64,000 bases of DNA, from assembly GCA_032433765.1 (NCBI GenBank), contig JAVIAB010000101.1, positions 58,007,592 through 58,071,591 on the forward strand, in the 5' to 3' direction. The notes below the pieces were generated by a model. It was not told the origin of the DNA. It made no database searches and saw only the letters and a list, made by a program, of their open reading frames with translations. The DNA is from Megaustenia siamemsis. Its lineage: Eukaryota > Mollusca > Gastropoda > Stylommatophora > Ariophantidae. A program made the position numbers and the translations under genes. Positions 20,301 through 32,300 of this stretch are shown piece after piece (position 1 is the first letter of the stretch; each line of letters starts with the position of its first letter).

Positions 20301-23300
20301 TCATGGGTCTGAGGTGCTAATCTTGAATTTTGTATTCATGTGTCTGAGGTGCTAATCTTGAATTTTGTATGCATGTGTCTGAGGTGCTAACCTTGAATTT
20401 TGTATTCATGGGTCTGAGGTGCTAATCTTGAATTTTGTACACATATGATTATGGGCTTGATTGTGTCCATTCAGAGGACCATAAGTCATGTATATCTCAA
20501 TATGGGTGCTAGAAAAGGTGTTTACATATTGGCTGTACAGGTGTTTGGAGAGATGTTTAGAGCTCATTAGTAATGTAATGTCATGGTCAGTCTTACATCG
20601 ATCAAAGAGAACAGTACATTTTGTCATATGTCAATGTAATGTCACTGTCAGTCTTACATAAATCAAACAGAACAGTACATCATAATATATGTCCGTGTAA
20701 TGTCATGGTCAGTCTTACATAGATCAAACAGAACAGTACATCATATATGTCCATGTAATGTCATGGTCAGTCTTACATAGATCAAACAGAACAGTACATC
20801 TTGTCATATGTCAATGTAATGTCACTGTCAGTCTTACATAGATCATACACCTAAGCAGTAAATCATGTCATATGCCCATAATGATCAATATTCCATAGAT
20901 CAAACAACAGAACAGTACCTCATGTCATATGCCCATAATGATCAATATTCCTTAGATCAAACAACAGAACAGTACCTCATGTCATACATATGTCCACATA
21001 ATGTCATGATCAATATTCCATAGATTAAACAACAGAACAGTACCTCATGTCATATGCCCATAATGATCAATATTCCTTAGATCAAACAACAGAACAGTAC
21101 CTCATGTCATACATATGTCCACATAATGTCATGATCAATATTCCATAGATCAAACAACACAACAGTACCTCATGTCATATGTCCACATAATGTCATGATC
21201 AATATTCCATAGATCAAACAACAAAACAGTACCTCATGTCATATGTCCACATAATTTCATGATCACTATTCCATAGATCAAACAACAAAACAGTACCTCA
21301 TGTCATATGTCCACATAATGTCATGATCACTATTCCATAGATCAAACAACAAAACAGTACCTCATGTCATATGTCCACATAATGTCATGATCAATATTCC
21401 ATAGATCAAACAACAAAACAGTACCGCATGTCATATGTCCATGTAATGTCATGATCACTATTCCATAGATCAAACAACAAAACAGTACCTCATGTCATAT
21501 GTCCACATAATGTCATGATCACTATTCCATAGATCAAACAACAAAACAGTACCTCATGTCATATGTCCACATAATGTCATGATCACTATTCCATAGATCA
21601 AACAACAAAACAGTACCTCATGTCATATGTCCACATAATGTCATGATCACTATTCCATAGATCAAACAACAGAACAGTACCTCATGTCATATGTCCATGT
21701 AATGTCATGATCACTATTCCATAGATCAAACAACAGAACAGTACCTCATGTCATATGTCCATGTAATGTCATGATCACTATTCCATAGATCAAACAACAG
21801 AACAGTACCTCCAACAAAGTCTCTCAGATGTTGAACATTTGCTCAGATCCAAAAGACAAAGAGAAGCAGTTGCTGGTAAGTTTTGCATTTGTTACTTAGG
21901 CTGTTAAAGAGTCACACATGTCATTCAGGCTGTTTAAATGTTGATGAATCACACATGTCACTATGGCTGTTTAAATGTTGAAGAGTCACACATGTCATTC
22001 AGGCTGTTTAAATGTTGAAGAGTCACACATGTCATTCAGGCTGTTTAAATGTTGATGAGTCACACATGTCACTATGGCTGTTTAAATGTTGAAGAGTCAC
22101 ACATGTCATTCAGGCTGTTTAAATGTTGAAGAGTCACACATGTCATTTAGGCTGTTAAAGTGTCATACATGTCACTCAGGTTGTTTAAGTGTTAAAGTGT
22201 CTTACATGTCATTCAGGCTGCTTGAATGTTGAAAAGTCATCATGTTTGTCATTTGTTATTGACTTATCTTGTTTTTGGGTGATGTGGTCAGCATTGTTGC
22301 AGTACTGTCATTTTTTTCCTAGAAAAATGAGGAATACATCTCAGGCTGGGTGAACCTAGATGTCATCAATGGGATTGAACCTTAGTTCTTGTTCTCAGTA
22401 GCTCAGTTCACTTGTGGCTGCTCAACAGCAGTTCCTTAGATAAACATATGTTTAATTGTTCTTTAGTGTGTCCTCTAGGGACTCAACCTATCTCAAACAG
22501 TTCCTTAGATAAACATATGTTTAATTGTTCTTTAACCTGTCCTCTAGGGTCTCAACCTATCTCAAACAGTTCCTTAGATAAACATATGTTTAATTGTTCT
22601 TTAACCTGTCCTCTAGGGACTCAACCTATCTCAGACAGTTCCTTAGATAAACATATGTTTAATTGTTCTTTAACCTGTCCTCTAGGGACTCAACAACCTC
22701 ATTGTCCTGTCAGGGGAGGAAACTGGAGCATCCATGATCCTCAGAGAGGGAGGACTGACCAAGTTGAAGGCCCTTCTGTCTGAGAGAGATCTAGAAATTG
22801 TGAGGGGAGCAGTTCGGGTAATTGGATCTTTGGCTAAAGGGAGTCAATTGAGAGTAAGTATAGGTAGGTAGGTGAGTTTGTGTGTTGGAGGCATTCTAAT
22901 GTGAGTGGTTGTATGTTGGTAGTATGTGAGTGTGAGAGATTTATGTAAGTAGCATTGAGTATGGGAGATTGTATGTAGGAAGCACATGAGTGTGAGAGAT
23001 TGTATGTAGATAGCACATGAGTGTGAGAGATGTATGTAGATAGCACACGAGTGTGAGAAATTGTATGTAGATAGCACATGAGTGTGAGAGATTGTATGTA
23101 GATAGCATTAAGAACGAGAGATTTATGTAGGAAGCACATGAGTGTGAGAGATTGTATGTGGATAGCACATGAGTGTGAGAGATTGTATGTAGATAGCATT
23201 AAGAGTGAGAGATTTATGTAGGAAGCACAGGAGTGTGAGAAATTGTATGTAGATAGCACATGAGAGTGAGAGATTGTATGTAGATAGCACATGAGTGTGA

Positions 23301-26300
23301 GAGATGTATGTAGATAGCACATGAGTGTGAGAAATTGTATGTAGATAGCACATGAGTGTGAGAGATTGTATGTAGACAGCATTAAGAGCGAGAGATTTAT
23401 GTAGGAAGCACATGGAGTGTGAGAGATTGTATGTAGGTAGCACGTGAGTGTGATAGATTGTATGTAGCTAGCACGTGAGTGTGAGAGATTGTATGTAGAT
23501 AGCATTAAGAGCGAGAGATTTATGTAGGAATCACATGAGAGTGAGAGATTGTTTGTAGGTAGCACGTGAATGTGAGAGATTGTATGTAGCTAGCACATGA
23601 GTGTAAGAGATTGTATGTAGATAGCATTAAGAGTGAGAGATTTATGTAGAAAGCACATGAGAGTGAGACATTCTATGTAGATAGCACATGAGTGTGAGAG
23701 TTTTATATAGGTCGTATGTGTGTTAGAGCATATAGAAGATGTATTATTGTGAGAGAGTGTATGCAGGAGGTGTGGGAGAGTCTGTCTTTCTTTATTTCTT
23801 TCAGTTGTTCACCCAATGACTATTAATAGAATTACTTGTCCTCTTTGTCATCCATCCATAGAAGGACATTCAGTGAGCTTAGATACATTGTGTTGTAGTT
23901 GTGATATTTGCCCCCAACGCATCTGACGTCTGCATGTTATTTTTGAGTACTGGGTTGTCTTCCCCTTCAATCCCTACTTGCTTGGCCAGACTAGACAGGT
24001 TAGTCTGTTTCTGGAGGCACCACGGAGAGGTGGAGTATGGTCTGGATGGTTCACCTGGTGTGCCCCCCCCCCCAGGTAGTGTGATATGATGTCTAGCCCT
24101 CTTGCCCCCCAGGTAGTGTGATATGATGTCTAGCCCTCTTGGAAAACAGCGAAGAGCAGGAAGTCCAGTGTGCACTCACACACCTTAAAGAACCCTTGGT
24201 AGTTTAAAGTTAAGAAGAGCAGGACAAAATGGCCGCTGTCTGGGCTAAAAAATTGTTAAGCAAATCTACTCTTCCATGTCGAAGACCTGGATTAGCTGAA
24301 AAAACTTCACAAACATGGAATGGATGTTTACGCAGGATAAAAGGATGGAAAGGCAGGACAAAATCACTAACATAGAATTATGGAAATGTACCAGTCAAAC
24401 ACCAGTGGATAAAGAGATACAGCGAAGACGATGGCGCTGGATAGGACACACACTGCGGAAGCCAACTGAGAGTATTACACAACAGGCCCTTTTTTGGAAT
24501 CCCCAGGGGAAAAGACAAAGAGGAAGACCAAAGAATTCTTGGAGAAGACAGATAGAAGCAGAGATGAGGATGATGGGGAAGACATGGAATGATCTTAAAA
24601 GAATGGCAAAAAACAAAACGACTTGGAAAGTGTTTGTTGAAGACCTATGCTTTACTGGGAGCTAAAAAAGTAGAAGAAGAAGAATGTCGAAGACCGATGT
24701 GTTGGACTGAAAGGTGCAGATAATGGGGCTAAGCTGTAAACTAGTGACACAACACATCCTTGGCCACTTAACAGGTGAATGCCAAGAAGATAAAACGATT
24801 GATGGAAAGAGCTAAAGAAGTTAATACAAACATGTACATAGTGGTTTCATACTGGTTTCATAGTGGTTAGATGTGAGCTATATATATAATATAAATAATC
24901 TAAGGTATGCTGATGATACAGTCTTAATTGCTAAGAGTGAAAATGTGTTGCAAGAAATGTTAGACATTATAGTGAAAGAAAGCAAAAATAAAGGACTCGG
25001 CTTTAATAGGAGAAAGCCATAAGTAGTGGTAACAACAAAGAAAAAGACATCACCTCAGTGCAAAGGAAAGAGAAGTGGAGCAATATTAAAACAGATAAAT
25101 GAATTTAAATATTTGGGAACTTTGTTAACCTCAGACAGAAGATGTACAACAGAGGTGAGATGCAGATTGGCTCAGGCAAAAGCAGCTTTCCAAAAAAATG
25201 AGGAAAATACTATGCAATCCATTTTTGACAATAGAAACAAGAAAAAGAGTTCTTAAATGTTATGTAGAGTCAGTCTTAACATATGGATGCGAGTCATGGA
25301 CAATAGGACAACAGACAAGAAAATCACTGGAGTCTGTAGAAATATGGTTTTACAGAAGAATGTTGAGAATACCACGGACAGCTAAGAAGAGTAATCAAAA
25401 CATTCTGAAAGAGGCCAAAGCAAAAAGAGAGCTAATTTCCAATATTAGGATGAAACGATCATGATTTTTGGCCATGTAATGAGAAGAGAACAGCTGGAAT
25501 ATATTGTAACAAATCGGAAAATTGAGGTACGAAGAGATAGAGGGAAGCAACCATCTGTCAAGATGCCAAAAAGTAAAAGTAAAGTATCCCCATCACACCA
25601 AGTGGCGTATAGGGAATATGGTGTTAGTGACCATGTATTTGACAGACCCTCGGCACATGATTTTTGATGTAATGTGGTCAGTATTACGTCCGTGCAGCTT
25701 TACTTTCCCAGAAAAAAACCCAGTACCCTTTAAAGGCTGGGTGAACCGGAAACCGTCGGTGGGATCAAACCTTACTTCTTGTCCTTTGTAGTCCAGTTCA
25801 CTAACCACTGAGCTATCGCGGCTCCCAGGAATATGGTGTTAGTGACCATAAATTTTACAGACCTTCGGCACATTATTTTTATGGTAATGTGGTCGGTATT
25901 ACGCCCGTTCCACTTTACTTTACCAGAAAAAAAATCCGGTACTCATTAAAGGCTGGGTGAACCGGAAGCCGTCGGTTGATCGAACCCTACCTTTTGTTTT
26001 TTGTAGTCCAGTTCACTAACCATAGAGCTATCACGGCTTCTAAGATGCCAGAGACCATATATATATAGATGTGAGCTAACAAGAAACATTCTGAAGCTTA
26101 TTCAACACTGAGTTTTTGCAATCTTTGGTTTAGTCATCAGAGATTGTGAAAGAGATTGGAGTGTCATTGTTACTACAGCTGATGGCCAGGATGGAAGCAG
26201 CAGACATGGCCTCTTCTGTGGCACTGGCCATCCAGAATGTGATAACCTCCTACACTGGGCTGGACAAGCACCAAGTGACCTTGAAAAAGTACGAAGAGGA

Positions 26301-29300
26301 TAAGCAGAAGGGTGTGCGGAAGCCCTATCCACACTTTAAACTTGGTGAGCTTTTTCTTTTGTTGTTTTGATTACTGACGAGTTATTGAGTTATTTGTGCG
26401 TTATCATCATTGCACTTTGAACATAATTGTTGCTGATGAGTTATTGAGTTATTAGTGATTTACTATCATTGCATTCTGAATATAATTGTTGCTTATGAGT
26501 TATTGATTTATCTGTGAGTTATCATCATTGCACTCCAAACATAATTGTTGCTGATGAGTTATTGAGTTATTTGTGAGTTATCATCATTGCAACCTGAACA
26601 TAATTGTTGCTGATGAGTTATTGAGTTATTTGTGAGTTGTCATCATTGCACTCCGAACATAATTGTTGCTGATGAGTAATTGAGTTATTTGTGAGTTATC
26701 ATCATTGCACCCTGAACATAATTGTTGCTGATGAAAGTAACATTAATGGGAATTTAAGAAGGGATACCTTACCAACATCTTGCTTGAAGCTTGGTGAATT
26801 TTTTTCTTTTGTTGTTTTTTTTTCGGTTACCAAATGTCACTGCAGAGATGGCACAAACAATGATAATGAATGTATGACCAACATGTAACAAATATCTTTT
26901 TGTTGGCTTGTCACCACATGGCTGCCTGTCAATATTTTGTTACAAGGCCGTGAATCTGATGTTCACACAAAGTGTATTTTTGTTACTTGTTTGATGTTTG
27001 TGAAATATATATATATATATATTTATACTGTTTTCATGTAGGATTACTCATCATCATCATTGTGTGCCTTCTCCGCAATGAAGGTTGGCTACCATGGATC
27101 GCCATTCTACTCTGTTTCTTGCTTTGATGGTGCAGGCTGTCATAGATTGACTTGACCATCTTTTGATGTTACTCGTCCATGTTAGTCTTGGTCTGCCTCT
27201 GCCTCTTTTACCTTGTATTTTTCAGGATTACTTCAAGTGTTAAAAAATCCAGAGGGAGGGGCCCTAAGGCACTCGGTGATATATTATCCATCTTCTAGCA
27301 TCCCCTGTAAACTCAACTTTGGTTCTATATGAAAGGTCCTTGTCCCTTCTTCGTAACACTTCAAAGAAGAGCAGAGAGGAAGGGTAGTGCGTTTCGGGTA
27401 AGCACTGTCTCCATATTATTGGCCTACGCATAGCATGCAAACAGAAATGTCAGTTCCATCCTCATTAGAACACAGCAGAAGGAAAATGACATCTCTAATA
27501 ATCAGCACATGGGACATTAGGACCATGTGTCCTAGATTCAATAATATCTATCTATTGGTCTTTCGAGCCGTAGCCGGCCGATAGGGCATAGACCAAGAAA
27601 CTCCTTCATCTGAATTTTTGTTCTAGGAGTTTTCAATTCTTTTAAAGATATTTTATCAAATCTCGCCATTTGTCTCTGTTCTGTGCAAGCAGCTCTATCT
27701 CATTGAGGGAGCCGATTCCTGCTGCTCTTGCCTCTCTCATCAAAGTTCTTCTCAGCGTCTCTCTGGGTCTTTCTCTTTTTCTCTTACCTGTAATTAATTA
27801 AATAAATTAAATAATTTATAGATTAAATAATAACCTCACAAATGTAGAAAATATCAACAAATCAGCCCTCGTCAACTTGGAGTTGCAGAGACTACATGTT
27901 GATATTGCAGCCCTCCAGGAAACAAGGCTTCTGGATTATGGTTCAGTCAGGGAGAAAAATTATACCTGTTTCTGGCAGGGGTGCTGAGGTGGTGATCTGA
28001 GCACCTATGGACATATTTGGAGTGCAATGATGATGAATTAGAGAAATCGCCAATCAACCACTAATATCTTCAGTAATAAAGAAAAGGTGATGGTCATATG
28101 TTGGACATGTGATGAGTAGAGATAATAACCGAATAGCAAAGCAAGACCTCATGTGGGAAACAACAGGTAAGAGAAAAAGAGGAAGACCCAGGGAGACACT
28201 GAGAAGAACATTGATGAGAGAGGCAAGAGCAGCAGGATTCGGCTCCCTCAATGAGATAGAGCTGCTTGCACAGAACAGAGACAGATGGCGAGATTTGATA
28301 AAATATCTTTAAAAGAAAACTGCTAGAATAAAAATTCAGATAGGAGAAGGTGTATCTTGGTCTACGCCCTATGGGCCGGCTACGGCTCGAAAGGTCAATA
28401 GATAGATAGAATGATGATGACCCCTTGAATCTGTGAGAAAGTTCACTTACTTCATTTCTATGATCACAATCCCATCTCCCTTAAAGAAGAAATAAATTAC
28501 TGAATCAGAAGAGGCAGTTTCCACATCTGGTAAGCTTAAAGTTAGAGTATGGGCAGGAGAAAAAGTTCAACAGCTTTCATGTGCATTGCTTTCTAAAGAT
28601 TATGAACATCAAATGGCAGGACAAAGTAACCAACTCTAATGTCTTACAATGAGCCAAACTCCCCCTCAATCATGGCAACACTTTGGAGTCAGAGACCAAG
28701 GTGGCTGGGTCATGTATGAAGAATGGCAAACATTCATAATCCCAAACAAATATTGCATGGTGAACTTAAGGATGGAAAGAGACCAAAGGACAGAACAATG
28801 CTGAGATATAAGGATGTTTGCAGGGCTTTCTTGAGGGACTACTCTATCAGTGAAAGAAACTGGGAAAATCTGGCCACAGATCATAGCACATGTATACACA
28901 AAACAAAAAAACGCACAGCAATTTTCGAGGCAGTGCTGATATCAAATTCAGAAGATGAAAGGAGACAAGGCCAGACACCACTAATACATCCTGCTCATTC
29001 TGTGGATGGATCTGTCTATCCAATATTGGCAGATTCAGCCACGAGAGAAGCTGTTAAGCAAAGCAGCATTCAGCATAAGACACTAATATAAGATGAAAAA
29101 GCCATTTATTAGACGTGTGTTTTCAAGTTAGCTGTCAGTCTGTGTCATGCCTTTCCTTTCTAGTCACATTGTTAACAGATATTGTTTTGTGGCCAGTTTG
29201 ACTAAATCATTGCCAGATTTTTGTGGCTAGTTTGACTAAAACATTACCAATGGTATGTGTTTACTAATTTTGTGTCTGGTTACCAGTTCCATCTGTGTTC

Positions 29301-32300
29301 TGTATTTATTTCTGATTATTAGGTGTTTTTATAATGTCTTTCTGTGACCTGTTTTCTTGTCTGTCTACCAGGTATTAATCTGTGTCCTGTTTTCTTGTCT
29401 GTCTACCAGGTATCAGTCTGTGTCCTGTTTTCTTGTCTGTCTACCAGGTATCAGTCTGTGTCCTGTTTTCTTGTCTGTCTACCAGATGTAATGTACCCTG
29501 GATTCTTGTCTGTCTACCAGATGTATATGTCCTGTTTTCCTTGTCTGACTACCAGATGCATGTGTACAATTTTGTTGTCTACTAGATGTATATGTTCTCT
29601 TTTCTGGCTTGTCTACCAAATGTGTAATTCCTGTATTCTTTTTTTGTCTACCAGATCCATGTATATGTCCTGTTTTCTGGACTGTCTACGAGATCCATGT
29701 GTATGTTCTGTTTTCTGGACTGTCAATGATATCCATGTATTTGTCCTGTCTTCTGGACTGTCTACCAGATCCATGTATATGTCCTGTTTTCTGGACTGTC
29801 TACCAGATCCATGTGTATGTTCTGTTTTCTGGACTGTCTACCTGACACCTGTCCACCTGCTGACACCTGTCTGTTCCCTATCCCCAGGTGAAGAATCTCA
29901 CACACTCCTGGGCGAAGTGTTCAAAGGTTTGGTCAAGATGTTGGTCAGTAGCAAAGTGACTGCATGTGGGCGTGACTCTGCCATGGAGCTCATCACCAAA
30001 AATGTGACGTCAACGACTGGGGCAGACTGGACCAAGCATTTCTTAGAAACTGAAGGTGTGTTGTGGTTGTCTCTTTCAGTTCACTACTAAAAACCTGCTA
30101 ACAGTTGACAGAATATCATGAAGATTGTGGTTTGTAACAAATGTCTTTGAACTAAATTTGTTTAACCTTAGATTACATCACCTAAACCAAGTTTTCACGA
30201 CACCTTCGCAAATGTTATGAACACTTAATGTTACATACGAACACTTAATGTTACATACGGAGTTCCAAAAATAGTATTTTCGTTGAACATTTGTTACACA
30301 GCTGTGTGTTTACGCAAGGAGAGATATGGGGATCATCATGTGCCATACCGGTCGGCATAGGCGATCATGTCCCTCCACAATCTTCTATCTACAGTGCATC
30401 GTATCAGTTCTGTTGTTGACTGTTTTCCATGCCATGACACCAAGCTATCCAGTATTTTCTCTCTTTGTCGTCCGCGATCTCTCTTTCCTTTTATTTTGCC
30501 AGTTGTAACCAAGTATTCTAACTTTCCTCTTCTCATGATGTGCCCGAAAAATGTTGATTGCTTCTTTCTGATGTTTTTTAAGAGCTCCCTTTTTGTGTTG
30601 GCCTCTTTTTAGAACTTCCTCATTGGTCTTTTTATCTGTCCAGGGAACTTTCAACATTCTTCTGAGAAATTCCATCTCTGTGGCCTCTAATCATCTTTTC
30701 ATTTGTTTGTCTACTGTCCATGATTTGCTCCCATAGGTTAGAATTGGTTCTATATAGCACCGATGAACTCTCTTTCTCATTTTTATTGACATGGATTTGT
30801 TGCATAAGATATTTTTCATTTTCTGAAATGCTATTTTGGCCTGAGCTATTCTGCTTTTTATTTCTGTGGTGCATCTCCCATCTGATATTATTATTGTTCC
30901 CAAGTATTTGAAACGTTGCACTTGTTTCAGATTTGTCTCGTTTATTTTTATGCTGCATGATGGTGGTGATTGTTTCTTCGATATAACCATTACTTCTGTT
31001 TTCTTGCTATTCAGACTGAGACCTTTCTTGTTGCTTTCTTTTACTATTATGTCTATCATTTCTTGTAGTTCACTCTCTGGCTCTGCTATTAAGACTGTGT
31101 CATCCGCATATCATAAATTATTTATGTTGTGACTGTTGACTTCAATTCCTTTTTTGTCTACTATTGATCTCATAATATATTCGCTGTAAAGTAAAAACAA
31201 ATCCGGTGATATGGGGATGGAATGCGGTAATGGTTTTGGCTTAGGTTGGATTTATGGTCTGAAATTTGACAACATGGCATCATGGCTGCTGGAGATGTTA
31301 GTTATCTATTCACACGTTGTCTGTCAGTCCACCACTCTAGCAGTATGTTTGTCTTCTTCTTAGCGTCATTTGCTGCCTATCCCAAGTTACAAAGGTTTGT
31401 GTGATGTCTCCCTGACAGTCAAAGTGATTGTGGTTTTTGAAGAAAAAAATCCAACATTAAGGAAAACATCCAACAAAACTTTCTCTCTCACAACTTTTGA
31501 TATCTCAATATCCAACAATGCTTTCTCTCTCACAACTTTTGATATCTCAATATCCAACAAGGCCATCTCTCTAACAACTTTTGATATTTCAATATCCAAT
31601 AAGGCTTTCTCTCTCACAACTTTTGATATCTCAATATCCAACAAGGCTTTCTCTCTCACAACTTTTGATATCTCAATATCCAACAAGGCTTTCTCTCTCA
31701 CAACTTTCAATATCTCAACATCCAACAAGGCATTTTCTCTCACAACTTTCAATATCTCAACATCCAACATGGCTTTCCCTCTCACAACTTTTGATATCTA
31801 ACTAAAGGAGTAGATAGTCACCTTTGTCATCCATCTATGACAGCACGTTAAATTGGCGTAGTTGTGTTGTGTTTTATTTGCAACTTTCCACCCAACACAT
31901 GCGACTTCATCACAGCATTTTTGAATACCTAGTTACCTTCTCTTTCTATCTCAACTCACTTAGCTAGACTGATGAGTCTTGTTACAAGAGGCAATGCGAA
32001 GAAGTGGTGTAGGGGTTTCCAACTTTTTTGACTTGTTTAACTTGGGTAATCCCCCCTTGTAGCATTGCTATTGCTAGAACAGCTCTTGGGGATGTGGGAA
32101 CCGAGGCTCCAGTGTCACTTTGTGGTGGAGACACATCAGTGGAGAAAATTTGTAAAGATGCTCTACTGGTAAGGTTTTAATGCCTGAAACCTCATTTTAT
32201 AGTAGGACTTTTATTGGGTCGTTGTGTGGTGTCAGTGAATCAATTCAGGAGAAGAGACATGTTTACAACACTTGGAAACAAGATTAACAAACTATCAATA

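Noticed and set aside
20560..21788. CRISPR-like array (regular repeats)
   Set aside because: There are no unique spacers; the whole unit repeats. The context is an intron of an animal gene.
22834..23565. - strand ORF of LSTYNLSHSCAIYIQ repeats
   Set aside because: Antisense of the ~31-bp minisatellite in intron 4.
24773..24835. Possible extra UNC45 exon (VNAKKIKRLMERAKEVNTN after CTTAACAG)
   Set aside because: Exons 4 and 5 already join in phase, and their spacing matches the family length, leaving no room for about 20 residues.
26141..26344. Exon 5 starting after CATCAG (26140)
   Set aside because: It would put TGA in frame after exon 4 (phase 0). The TTTAG acceptor at 26133 keeps the frame.
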